Source of the DNA: a virus
Virus record (IMG/VR): IMGVR_UViG_3300042922_000297
Location: 1 to 55,758 of that record
DNA: 55,758 nt
Direction: 5' to 3' (one strand)
Made by a program: the position numbers and the translations under genes. Positions 24,833-33,184 of this stretch are shown here, piece by piece (position 1 is the first letter of the stretch; each line of letters opens with the position of its first letter). Below the pieces are notes generated by a model that saw only the letters and a program-made list of their open reading frames with translations, ran no database searches and had not been told where the DNA came from.

Positions 24833-26502
24833 CCAATCCGCTCATTGATCCTGAGTGGTCGTCGGAGATTCCGTCTGCCCCGGTGCATAAGGGTCAGTCT
24901 CAGGGTGGGTTGACTCGTCCGTTTTCGGCTCAGCAGTTGGTTGAGTTCGGGATTGAGTTGATTGAGCAGTTTTTGCGGCGTGTGGTTAATGCGGTTGTGG
25001 GGTTTTTCATTCCGGGTGGTGGTCCGGCGTTTGATCAGTTGGCTGATTGGGCTGGCGGGATTAATGATGGGTTGCAGAACTTCGCTTCGTTGGTGACGGG
25101 TATCGATTTCAATCAGACGCCTGCGCAGGTGTGGCACGACATCATGCAGGTGTTCCTTAAGCCGTTGAATGTGTTCGCGGAGTTGATCGGCGGGTTCATT
25201 TCGTCGTTGCAGATACCAACCCTTGACCCGACGAAGATCCTGAATCTGCCTGGTCTGTTTTCGGATTTCGGGAACACGATCGAGGGGTTCTTTCAGGCGT
25301 TGACGGGTCAGTCTGGTGCGACGTCGTATGTGGATCCTGTTGAGGCGTTGACGTATTTGGCTGATCAGGTGTCGGGGTCTGCGCAGGCTATCGCGGAGTT
25401 GCAGGCCGCGAATGCGGGTTCGGAGAATAGTGGCCTGTCTGGTGGCGACAACTTTCAGACGCCGTACACGGGGAGTCTTGGCCCGGGTTGGAGTCTGACT
25501 TCGACTAACGGGATCACGTCGTATGTGGATACGTCGACTGGTAAGGCGGAGTGGCACAACAGCGGTAATGCGACGCCGACTGTGACAGCGCGCAGGATCA
25601 ATCCTGCCGATGCGAAGACGTTGACGGAGTTCCAGAAGATCACGGTGACGTTGACGACGCCTACGGGTCAGACGTTCGGGCGGATTCGGTTGCAGGGGCG
25701 GACTTCTGATGATGGCCTGCACTATGTGGTGGCTTATGCGTCGCCGGGTGGTGTCGCGATTGCGTATGCGGCTGGTGGCGCTGAGGTGGTCCTGGATTCA
25801 GGGCCGTTGCCGGGCGGGCAGAAACTGACAAACGGCACCGTGATCTCATTTGAGCCCGGCACGGCCGAGGGCCAGAACGAGTACGACGTCAAACTGAATG
25901 GCGTTAATGCCCAGTCGTATACAGACACTGGCAACTTGATCACCACTTCAGTGAACTACGCCGCTCGGGGCCTAGCTGAAGCGCCGAAAGGTTGGGCTAT
26001 CGGTTGGGCGGCGGCCCTGGAGTTGGGGCAGTGGCGACGCCCGCCGTCCCTGTCTGGTTGCACTATCGCTGACAACATTCCCGCCGAGATCAAGGGTCAC
26101 GGTTTCCGGGTGTATCGGGAATCGACCACCGGTGAGGAACTGACACTGGATGAGATCCTGTGCCCGCATTACGACGAAATCGACTACATCACTCCGGGTT
26201 CGGCGTGGTCGTCGGCGGGCTATGTCGTACCCAAGGCTGGTATGTGGTCGTTCTCGCACAGGTTCATCCGGACGGCGGCGAACTGGACGTATGTGGTGGT
26301 CGGGCTGCATGTCAACGGGGCTATCAGAGCTGCCGGGGGGATTCACTCGGGCGTCAACATCGCCCAGGACACGTTCCTGATGTACTGCGAGGAAGGCGAC
26401 GTCGTTGACCTGCGCATCAACCAAAAGAGCGGCACTGTCGCGATGGTTGGCTCCTCCACTGGTGCTGATTCCTACTTTGCGGGGGCGCTGATGTCGTCAT
26501 GA
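24829..26502 (+). CDS. Minor tail protein with lectin-like and C1q-like domains
   Basis: 557 residues from GTG (GTGA overlap). Residues 1-190 are a helical region with hydrophobic stretches (V-V-N-A-V-V-G-F-F-I-P-G-G). Residues about 205-425 form a jelly-roll-like domain (D-N-F-Q-T-P-Y-T-G-S-L-G-P-G-W through G-W-A-I-G-W-A-A), a type common in actinophage tail tips. The last ~110 residues (Y-V-V-P-K-A-G-M-W-S-F-S...S-Y-F-A-G-A-L-M-S-S) resemble C1q/TNF-like trimer heads used for receptor binding. Confidence 0.75.
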   Translation: MTNPLIDPEWSSEIPSAPVHKGQSQGGLTRPFSAQQLVEFGIELIEQFLRRVVNAVVGFFIPGGGPAFDQLADWAGGINDGLQNFASLVTGIDFNQTPAQVWHDIMQVFLKPLNVFAELIGGFISSLQIPTLDPTKILNLPGLFSDFGNTIEGFFQALTGQSGATSYVDPVEALTYLADQVSGSAQAIAELQAANAGSENSGLSGGDNFQTPYTGSLGPGWSLTSTNGITSYVDTSTGKAEWHNSGNATPTVTARRINPADAKTLTEFQKITVTLTTPTGQTFGRIRLQGRTSDDGLHYVVAYASPGGVAIAYAAGGAEVVLDSGPLPGGQKLTNGTVISFEPGTAEGQNEYDVKLNGVNAQSYTDTGNLITTSVNYAARGLAEAPKGWAIGWAAALELGQWRRPPSLSGCTIADNIPAEIKGHGFRVYRESTTGEELTLDEILCPHYDEIDYITPGSAWSSAGYVVPKAGMWSFSHRFIRTAANWTYVVVGLHVNGAIRAAGGIHSGVNIAQDTFLMYCEEGDVVDLRINQKSGTVAMVGSSTGADSYFAGALMSS

Positions 26503-26696
26503 CGATTCCCGAAGTGCGTCAAGACCAACGCGAAGGCTCACCAACGTTCGGTGCGAGCGCACACAAACTACCCGAAACCTCACCGCACTACCTCGCAGGC
26601 CGCCACGAATGGGGCTACATGACCAGCGACAACGGCGGCGGATTCGCCTCCGACGCACAAGTGGCGGACTGGACCATCATGACCGGGGAGGAATAA
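26499..26696 (+). CDS. Small tail-region protein
   Basis: 65 residues, ATGA-coupled between two tail genes. Polar, with R-H-E-W-G-Y-M-T-S-D-N-G in the middle. Similar very small genes between fibre genes are usual but unassigned. Confidence 0.65.
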   Translation: MTIPEVRQDQREGSPTFGASAHKLPETSPHYLAGRHEWGYMTSDNGGGFASDAQVADWTIMTGEE

Positions 26697-26699
26697 GAC

Positions 26700-27995
26700 G
26701 TGCCACTCAAAGATGACTGGGCGGTAGGACAAAAAGTCCAACCCGGCGACCTGAACGCCATCGCCACACAAGTCAACGCCAACACCGAAGCCATCGAAAG
26801 CCTCCCCGGCGGCGGCGGATCAGGCGACATGCTCGCATCCGTCTACGACCCCACCAACGTCGCAGGCGACGCGTTCGACCAGGACAACATGGTCAACGGG
26901 ACAGCAAACAAAAATTTCTCGGCGGGTGAACAAACCAAACTAGCCGGGATTGAAAACCTCGCCGACGTCACAGACGCCGCCAACGTTGCTGCAGCCGGCG
27001 CGCAGATGACCTCCGGGAAGAACGCCAACAACGGCTACGCAGGCCTCGACAGCTCGGGGCTAGTTCCGGCCTCCCTGCTGCCCTCCTACGTCGATGACGT
27101 CATCGAGGCCGCCAACTTCGCCGCCCTCACAGGTGGTGTCGCAGGCAAAATCTATGTGACTCTGGACAACAACAAGACCTACCGCTGGTCGGGATCAGCG
27201 TTCGTCGAGATCAGCCCCTCTCCGGGTTCAACAGACTCGGTGACTGAGGGTTCCACCAACCTGTACTACACACAGGCCCGCGCCGACGCCCGCGTTGTTG
27301 CGGGAATCACCGGCAAGGCCGACAAAGCCACGACCATCTCAGCGGGCACCGGCCTGACTGGTGGTGGCGATCTGTCGACCAACCGGACACTGGCCGTCTC
27401 GTACGGCACCGCAGCCGGTACGGCGGCGCAGGGCAACGACGCCCGCCTCTCCGACGAACGGGTACCCACCAACAACTCAGTCACCAACGCCAAAATGGCC
27501 GACGACGCCATCGGCATCGACGAACTGTCAGCAACAGGCACCCCCAGCAGCAACACCTACCTGCGCGGCGACAACACATGGTCGGCACCCTCCATAGGCG
27601 GACTCACAGCTCAAGCGGCATACACCGCCACCGCAGAAACCATTGCATCCGGTGGGGCGTACGCAGACCTGACCACCACCACGGATCAGGTCACCATCGA
27701 CGTGGGACCTGCCGGTGTCGCGGTCGTCTCTATCGGGGCGTGGTTCGGGGCGAGCGCCGCGAACGCTCAGGCGTACATATCATTTGCCGTGTCAGGTGCT
27801 AACACATCTGTGGCTGCCGACTCGAAATGTGTGTACGTGCGCGCCGTCGCCGGGTCATCGGTGATCGGCGGCACCGAGTCCTCGTTCACCCTCACCGGGC
27901 TCACCCCCGGATCCACGACGTTCAAGATGAAGTACAAGGCAGCGGGCGGTACCGGTACGTACGAGCACCGCCGCATCTCAGTCCTGACCTTCTAA
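26700..27995 (+). CDS. Tail fibre-like minor tail protein
   Basis: 431 residues from GTG. The first 33 residues (D-W-A-V-G-Q-K-V-Q-P-G-D-L-N-A-I, then N-A-N-T-E-A-I-E) are shared with the product of 28010, so they are probably a docking adaptor. The body is a repetitive Ala/Thr/Asp-rich fibre with T-G-L-T-G-G-G-D-L-S-T-N-R-T-L and F-S-A-G-E-Q-T-K-L-A-G-I, motifs of many fibre shafts. The last ~120 residues are a beta-rich head. Likely receptor-binding. Confidence 0.8.
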   Translation: MPLKDDWAVGQKVQPGDLNAIATQVNANTEAIESLPGGGGSGDMLASVYDPTNVAGDAFDQDNMVNGTANKNFSAGEQTKLAGIENLADVTDAANVAAAGAQMTSGKNANNGYAGLDSSGLVPASLLPSYVDDVIEAANFAALTGGVAGKIYVTLDNNKTYRWSGSAFVEISPSPGSTDSVTEGSTNLYYTQARADARVVAGITGKADKATTISAGTGLTGGGDLSTNRTLAVSYGTAAGTAAQGNDARLSDERVPTNNSVTNAKMADDAIGIDELSATGTPSSNTYLRGDNTWSAPSIGGLTAQAAYTATAETIASGGAYADLTTTTDQVTIDVGPAGVAVVSIGAWFGASAANAQAYISFAVSGANTSVAADSKCVYVRAVAGSSVIGGTESSFTLTGLTPGSTTFKMKYKAAGGTGTYEHRRISVLTF

Positions 27996-28009
27996 CGCTA
28001 GGAACTGAT

Positions 28010-29701
28010 GTGGCTGAACTGAAGCAGGATTGGCGACTCGGGCAGAAAGTACAGCCCGGGGATATGAACGCCGTCGCAGCGCAACTGAACGCCAACACGC
28101 AGGCCATCGAGGACGGCATCCCGACGTCCGTGGATTCCGCGTCTATAACCGATGCGGGTGAAGCCGGCAAGGTGTTAGTGCAGGCCGACACCGCGGATGA
28201 CGTACTCGACATCCTCGATGCCACCACCACCGGCCGTGACATCCTCACCGGCACACCCGAAGAAGCTGTTACGGCGCTCGGGGCCACTGAAACTGGCGCG
28301 GCGGTCCTCACCGGGGATGCGGCGGAGGGCCGCGCGGCGCTGAATGCGGTAGCGAAACTCCCAGCGGGGCACTACACGCCGACAGGGAAACCCAACGGCA
28401 CTGTCACAGCACTGGATAGCGGCCAGACAGTGGCGACGTTCGGCGATTCACCAGGTGTGGTGTCATCGGGGGTGTTGGTCACCACGGCTACCGGCTCGCC
28501 GCCACACGGCACCTACTACCAAGCCGACATGGGCGCGACAGTGCGCCGTATCGGTTGTGAGGTGAAGTGGCCGGCCAACGCGGTCGGAGCGCTGGCATTC
28601 GTGCTGCCAGTATCAGCGTGGGGTCCACCTGGTGGGCATCCGTCGGGGGATAACTCTGCGGGCGCGAACGCCGGGGTCCACCTCACCCTGTACGGCAACG
28701 GCATTTGGGATTGCGGCAACTGGAACGCCCTAGCCGGGACCGTCACAAGCTATGCGAGTAGCACCACACACGGCCGGTACGGCACCGTGTGGGACGGCGA
28801 GTTCCATGATGTCGAAATTTGGGTTGATCCCGACGCGGAGAAGATGACCGTCCGTTTCCCGGATGGTTCTTTCACGACGATCGAGAACGCCGCTGTTGGT
28901 GATGTGACGTCGTGGGTGATCTGGGAGCAGTTCGAGTCGAATACCGCGGATGTTCCGTGTGTGCTGCGGAATTTGTGGGCGGATACCGAGGCCCGGCGGG
29001 CAGATTCATTCGCTGTCACGAGGGTGGATATCGCTGAGGCTGTGGCCGCGATCCGCAAGGGGTACGACCTTGAGTATGTGACCACGTCCGGTGGCACAAA
29101 GACGATGACGGCGGCATCTCCTCAGATCCAAGTTCCTTTTGGTACCGCTGCCCACACGATTGTCCTTCCCGGGGATGTCAAAAAGGGCTACGGGGTCATA
29201 GTTTCTAACACGTCAACCGGCGTGGTGACGGTTAACTCGTCCGACGGAACGTTCGTCACGGCAATAGCTTCCAATGGTGAGGGCGTTTTCACGGCGTACG
29301 CGGACAATCCCGTTTTGGGGTCGAACTGGAAAGCCTCGCTTACTGCAACTACAAATGGTGTGCAGACGTTGACTCAAACGCGCCTAGATCCGCGGGTGAC
29401 ATCCACAACGTCCGCGTCGTCGTTGACCCCGTCCTACTCGTCCAAGGATCTGTACGTGTACACGGCGTTGGCGGCGAACCTCACCTTGAACGCACCGTCG
29501 GGCACTACGAACGGTGGGCGGCTGCGGCTCCGGATCAAGGACGACGGTGTGTCACGAACCCTGACGTGGAACGCGATCTACCGGGGCATCGGTGTCACAT
29601 TGCCTGCTGCGACGACGGCGGGGAAGTGGATGTACGTCGACATGAATTACAACCCCACGGATACCCGTTGGGATGTGACCGACGTGAAGATCGAGGCTTA
29701 G
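28010..29701 (+). CDS. Minor tail/fibre protein with shared N-terminal adaptor
   Basis: 563 residues. GTG at 28010 is preferred because TAGGAA precedes it and because the product then begins like the protein of 26700. After the adaptor (D-W-R-L-G-Q-K-V-Q-P-G-D-M-N-A-V) comes a helical shaft (35-125), then a jelly-roll-like domain (about 130-340, with P-P-G-G-H-P-S-G-D-N) and a C-terminal beta domain (about 360-563). The TAG stop overlaps the stop of the oppositely oriented lipoprotein gene. Confidence 0.78.
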   Translation: MAELKQDWRLGQKVQPGDMNAVAAQLNANTQAIEDGIPTSVDSASITDAGEAGKVLVQADTADDVLDILDATTTGRDILTGTPEEAVTALGATETGAAVLTGDAAEGRAALNAVAKLPAGHYTPTGKPNGTVTALDSGQTVATFGDSPGVVSSGVLVTTATGSPPHGTYYQADMGATVRRIGCEVKWPANAVGALAFVLPVSAWGPPGGHPSGDNSAGANAGVHLTLYGNGIWDCGNWNALAGTVTSYASSTTHGRYGTVWDGEFHDVEIWVDPDAEKMTVRFPDGSFTTIENAAVGDVTSWVIWEQFESNTADVPCVLRNLWADTEARRADSFAVTRVDIAEAVAAIRKGYDLEYVTTSGGTKTMTAASPQIQVPFGTAAHTIVLPGDVKKGYGVIVSNTSTGVVTVNSSDGTFVTAIASNGEGVFTAYADNPVLGSNWKASLTATTNGVQTLTQTRLDPRVTSTTSASSLTPSYSSKDLYVYTALAANLTLNAPSGTTNGGRLRLRIKDDGVSRTLTWNAIYRGIGVTLPAATTAGKWMYVDMNYNPTDTRWDVTDVKIEA

Positions 29702-30441
29702 CCGACCGGTTGGAGTGGTTGGCCGTCTTCAACAGCCCAGACGGTGTCGAAGTCGAATGTTGTTGATGCTGGTGGGGGTTTGATGTATTCCTCCCAGAAT
29801 GCGCGGTCGCCTAGGAGGCCGGTGGTGTCGACGGGGTGTGTGGATTCGTGGCCGGGCACAGTGACGGTGACTGTGTCGTCGGTCGCGGCGATGGCGAATG
29901 TGTAGTCCCGGCCGATCGTGAGCGGTGGGCTGAACACACCTTTCGCGACTGGCTCGAACGGGCCGCCCCGTCGCACCGTCAGTTCCCAGGTGGAGCGGTT
30001 GGCGGCGAAGTGCACCATATCCATCACCAGCCGATCGTCAGGTGTGATGGCCATCGCCAGGGTGGTGTCAGCATTGCCGTCGCGGATCTGCCGCCATTGT
30101 CCGGTTGTTCCCACGCTGCGGACGGTGCCGCGGAACTGGCGGGCCGCGTACACGGTGTCGTTCCCGGCGTAGGTGAACGCACCGTCTCGGATGAGTCCGT
30201 CGGTGGCTGCGGGCATCGGGAAGCGGTCTACGTACCCGGCGCGCATATCCCAACCGTCGCCCAGTCCCGCGGTGGTGTCGGGCCGGTTGAAGGTGTCGAA
30301 CCACGACGTCTGGACTGGTGGTGCTTGGGCTGTGGTGGTCGTCGTTCCGGTGGTGTCGGTGATCTTCGACTCGTACGGCGGTGGTTCCTTCGTGCAGCCG
30401 ACCAGCATCAGGGCCGTAATCAGCGTCCACGCAATTTTCAC
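29698..30441 (-). CDS. Phage-encoded lipoprotein with lectin-like ectodomain
   Basis: 247 residues from GTG at 30441. A short basic start, a hydrophobic segment and the lipobox L-V-G-C (Cys 16) show a lipoprotein signal. A Thr-rich linker leads to a jelly-roll-like domain starting F-D-T-F-N-R-P-D-T-T-A-G-L-G-D-G-W, similar in layout to the middle domain of the 24829 tail protein. It runs against the late genes, so it is not part of their transcript. A TACGGT box lies six bases before the GTG. This suggests expression from the prophage, perhaps to block adsorption of related phages (inference). Confidence 0.8.
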   Translation of the reverse strand: MKIAWTLITALMLVGCTKEPPPYESKITDTTGTTTTTAQAPPVQTSWFDTFNRPDTTAGLGDGWDMRAGYVDRFPMPAATDGLIRDGAFTYAGNDTVYAARQFRGTVRSVGTTGQWRQIRDGNADTTLAMAITPDDRLVMDMVHFAANRSTWELTVRRGGPFEPVAKGVFSPPLTIGRDYTFAIAATDDTVTVTVPGHESTHPVDTTGLLGDRAFWEEYIKPPPASTTFDFDTVWAVEDGQPLQPVG

Positions 30442-30447
30442 CCGTCC

Positions 30448-30453
30448 ACCGTA
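30448..30453 (-). promoter_or_regulatory. -10 box for the lipoprotein gene, leaderless arrangement
   Basis: On the minus strand TACGGT is followed by six bases and then the GTG start, so the transcript should begin at or next to the start codon. No clear -35. The same spacing recurs in the lysogeny region. Confidence 0.45.
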
Positions 30454-30493
30454 AAGCCCCACCCCCCGCACTGCTGCCTGAATGGAGGTTTCG

Positions 30494-31369
30494 ATGCTCG
30501 GAACCAACCAGTCCGACCTGTGCCAACTCGCCCCGGCGGATTTGGATCGTGTGTGCGCAGATATCGCGGCCTATGGGTTTGAGTCGGTGCGGTTCGCGGT
30601 GGATTGGGGGTGGCTGTCCAATCTGTGGGGGAGTGTGAATTACGGGCCGGTGGAGCGGGTCGCGAAGACTCTCGCGAAGCACAAGCTCATCCCGTTGCCG
30701 GCGGTGGGGATTCATTACCCGTGGAAACACTCACCGGAAGCCTTCGGGGCGTTCACTAAGAGGGTCGTCAGCATCTTCGGGCCGTTGCCCGCGTATGAGG
30801 TGTGGAACGAACCCAACCTTCCCGGGTTTGGTATCGGCACCCCCGCACAGTTCCTCACCTACCTGCGGGCCGCCGCACCTGTCATCCGGGCTGCCGGGTC
30901 CGCTGTGATCCACGGCGGGCTCGCCGCGTTCCCCGACCGTCGTGGCTGGTGGACACGGGACTACAGCCCCACCACCTGGCTAGGGGCACTGTATGCGGCG
31001 GGTGAGCGCAACGACTACGACCTGTTCGGCTACCACCCCTACAGCTTCGACACCGTCCAGAAGTGGTGTGATCCTGCTGGCCGCCCGTTCGGTATCGACC
31101 AAATCACACAGCTGGATGCGGCCCGCACACGCCGTGGCGACACCCGCCCCTACGCGTTCACTGAAATCGGGTACGACACCAACAAAGTCGATGCCGTCAC
31201 CGCAGCCCGCTACCTGTCCGCTCAGATGCCCGCCATGCGTGAACGGTCCAATCACAACTGGCTGTTCTGCTGGCGCGACACGGTTGGCGATGGCGGCAAA
31301 TACGGACTCGTCCACGCCAACAATGCGCCCAAACTCCCGCTGTACAACGCCGTCAGAGGCTTGCTGTGA
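30494..31369 (+). CDS. Glycoside hydrolase, TIM-barrel (clan GH-A-like)
   Basis: 291 residues. ATG 30494 is chosen because GGAGG (30484-30488) is correctly spaced; ATG 30482 would overlap the RBS. The sequence has F-A-V-D-W, Y-E-V-W-N-E-P-N with the probable acid/base Glu 106, G-Y-H-P-Y and T-E-I-G-Y with the probable nucleophile Glu 224, the order found in GH5/GH39-type hydrolases. No signal peptide, so it acts on the virion or during lysis, perhaps on arabinogalactan or capsule (inference). Confidence 0.8.
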   Translation: MLGTNQSDLCQLAPADLDRVCADIAAYGFESVRFAVDWGWLSNLWGSVNYGPVERVAKTLAKHKLIPLPAVGIHYPWKHSPEAFGAFTKRVVSIFGPLPAYEVWNEPNLPGFGIGTPAQFLTYLRAAAPVIRAAGSAVIHGGLAAFPDRRGWWTRDYSPTTWLGALYAAGERNDYDLFGYHPYSFDTVQKWCDPAGRPFGIDQITQLDAARTRRGDTRPYAFTEIGYDTNKVDAVTAARYLSAQMPAMRERSNHNWLFCWRDTVGDGGKYGLVHANNAPKLPLYNAVRGLL

Positions 31370-31518
31370 AGCTCGACCTGTACGGCACCGACCAACCAGG
31401 CTTCCGCAAACCCCGCGCCGGCCGCTGCCACCTATGCGGCCGGCCATGCCTCGAACACCCCGCGATCCGCCACCGCTTCTGGGCGCTCGTTGCCCTGCTC
31501 GTTTCATTTAAGCGGTAA
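31366..31518 (+). CDS. Small Cys-knuckle protein with C-terminal hydrophobic helix
   Basis: 50 residues from GTG (GTGA overlap with the hydrolase). C-H-L-C-G-R-P-C is a likely metal site and F-W-A-L-V-A-L-L-V-S-F is a short membrane-type segment. Unassigned. Confidence 0.55.
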   Translation: MKLDLYGTDQPGFRKPRAGRCHLCGRPCLEHPAIRHRFWALVALLVSFKR

Positions 31519-31543
31519 CTCCTCACACGGCTGCATATAGCCG

Positions 31544-31573
31544 TTGACCTGCGCTGACTCATTTCAGATGTAT
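31544..31573 (+). promoter_or_regulatory. Candidate promoter of the lysis operon
   Basis: TTGACC (31544-31549), an 18-base spacer and ATGTAT (31568-31573) lie in the 167-base gap before the lysis genes. A small hairpin ACGGCT/AGCCGT (31527-31544) sits directly upstream. Confidence 0.4.
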
Positions 31574-31622
31574 CTGCGCCTTTCCTTAACGGGCCGCGTT
31601 TCTGCGCCCGTGCTTTAAGCCA

Positions 31623-31662
31623 GCAGCCGGCCCCGCACACCCCCCGAGGCGGGGTCGGCTGC
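31623..31662 (+). terminator. Strong hairpin before the lysis genes
   Basis: GCAGCCGGCCCCGC (31623-31636) pairs with GCGGGGTCGGCTGC (31649-31662), 14 bp with one G-T pair. No T-run follows and an RBS (CGGAGA) comes soon after, so it may be an attenuator, RNA-processing or stability element rather than a true terminator. Confidence 0.45.
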
Positions 31663-31685
31663 CCACGCCCCGAACGGAGACCACC

Positions 31686-31988
31686 ATGGGATTCCTCGAC
31701 ACCATCGTTGATGCCGTCTGGAAACGGCTGAAGCCAGAGATCGACGAAATGCAGGCCACCGCGAAAACCGAACTGGACGAGTGGCAGGTCATCGCCGAAC
31801 AACAGTTGGATGAGTGGCGCACCGAAGCCATGGCCATGCTCAAAGAAGCCCTCCCCGAGATGGCCGGTGCCATCGCTGAGCAGGCAGTCAAGACAGTCTT
31901 CGAACACACGCAGGTCGATGAAGCCGCCGACGCCGTGTCCGGTGTCATCACCGACATCGTCGGACGCCTCGGATTCGGCCTCCGATGA
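31686..31988 (+). CDS. Hypothetical amphipathic helical protein upstream of lysin A
   Basis: 100 residues, almost wholly helical, with regularly spaced Trp and acidic residues (E-L-D-E-W-Q...Q-L-D-E-W-R, a repeated unit) and a hydrophobic C-terminal half. Its ATGA coupling to lysin A hints at a lysis or endolysin-chaperone role (inference); mycobacteriophages often carry such a small gene here. Confidence 0.65.
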   Translation: MGFLDTIVDAVWKRLKPEIDEMQATAKTELDEWQVIAEQQLDEWRTEAMAMLKEALPEMAGAIAEQAVKTVFEHTQVDEAADAVSGVITDIVGRLGFGLR

Positions 31989-33184
31989 CCTACGGCCTAC
32001 CGACCGGGACGCGCATCACATACGGCGCCAAGGGTTTCCCGCAGTGGGTGTACGACCTCGGCAAGGCGTTCAACCTCAAAGCCTCCACCTATCCGGGGCA
32101 TCAGGAAACGAACCACGCCGAACCCGGCTTCGTCGCCAACCCGCAGAAACTCAACCGCGGCATCGACTGGGCTGGCTCCGTCGCCGATATGCAGCGGTTC
32201 GCCGACTACCTCATGGGCATCAAATCATCCCTGGAGCAGGTCATCTGGGAGAACCCGACCAACGGGCGGCGGGCCGGTGTCGCGGGCGGCAAAGACGTCA
32301 CCGCGTCCGCTTACTACGCCTACGACGGTGGCTACAACGGCCACCGAGACCACGTACACACACGCCAATCAGCACCCATACCCCTCCCGTCAGGAGCACC
32401 CGTGGCCGACAACAAACCCGCGTTCAACGAGTTCCCGATCTGGTCGAAGAACAACAGCGCCCGCGCATCCAAGGTCGACGCCTTTCTTCTGCACACACAG
32501 GAAGGTGGCGGCGGAAACGCAGCCGCGGAGAACCTCGCCAAGTGGTTCCAGAACGCCAACAACGTCTCCTACCACTACACCATCAGCCAGGCCGCTGACG
32601 GCGGAGTGACCGTAGTCGATTGCGTCGACACCGACCGGGCATCCTGGTCCGTGCTGTCCGCGAACGGGCGATCCATCAACCTGTGCTTCGCCGGCTCCCG
32701 CGCAGCGTGGACCCGGGTGGACTGGCTGAAGCAAGCCAAAGCGATCGACGTGGCCGCCTACCTCGCGGTGCAGGACGCCAGGAAGTACGGCTTCCCGACC
32801 ACGGTTATCGCACCGCCGTACACAGGACGCCTTCCTGGTATCTCGGATCACCGCTACGTGACCAAGGTGCTCGGCGACGGCACCCACACCGATGTCGGCG
32901 ACGGCTTCCCCTGGGACGTGTTCTCCGCGGCGGTGGCTAAGTACAGCGGCAAGCAAGCACCTCCCGTGCCACCTCCCCCCGGCACCACACCCACTCCCGT
33001 GCCGCCCCTGTCCGACAGTCAACTGTTGCAGCAGATCGCCAACGATGTCGCCTGGCTCCGTCAACAGCATGACGTTGGCCTCGACGCGTGGGGCGAAGAC
33101 GGCGACCTCGGCCGCAACGCCAAAGGTCAGCGCCGCACCCTCCGCGCCGGGCTGGCCGCACTCATCCGCAAGGTTGGTGCCTGA
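31985..33184 (+). CDS. lysA: Lysin A (endolysin): peptidase-like plus amidase domains
   Basis: 399 residues. Residues 1-128 hold G-H-Q-E-T-N-H near 39-44, R-G-I-D-W near 59 and G-H-R-D-H-V-H near 119-125, a probable metallopeptidase domain. Residues about 145-315 form an amidase_2/PGRP domain with likely zinc ligands in F-L-L-H-T (His 170), S-D-H-R (His 289) and the H-T-D-V-G-D-G-F-P-W segment. A Pro-rich linker (325-342) leads to a helical C-terminal tail. It cuts peptidoglycan after holin action. Confidence 0.92.
   Translation: MTYGLPTGTRITYGAKGFPQWVYDLGKAFNLKASTYPGHQETNHAEPGFVANPQKLNRGIDWAGSVADMQRFADYLMGIKSSLEQVIWENPTNGRRAGVAGGKDVTASAYYAYDGGYNGHRDHVHTRQSAPIPLPSGAPVADNKPAFNEFPIWSKNNSARASKVDAFLLHTQEGGGGNAAAENLAKWFQNANNVSYHYTISQAADGGVTVVDCVDTDRASWSVLSANGRSINLCFAGSRAAWTRVDWLKQAKAIDVAAYLAVQDARKYGFPTTVIAPPYTGRLPGISDHRYVTKVLGDGTHTDVGDGFPWDVFSAAVAKYSGKQAPPVPPPPGTTPTPVPPLSDSQLLQQIANDVAWLRQQHDVGLDAWGEDGDLGRNAKGQRRTLRAGLAALIRKVGA

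Noticed and set aside
24712-25722. Minus-strand ORF of 336 codons rich in Arg
   Set aside because: Shadow of the tail gene at 24829; no start signal and no domain.
29836-30582. Plus-strand ORF of 248 codons opposite the lipoprotein gene
   Set aside because: The minus frame has a lipobox, coherent fold pattern and start signal; the plus frame has only low-complexity Gly/Val/Arg text.
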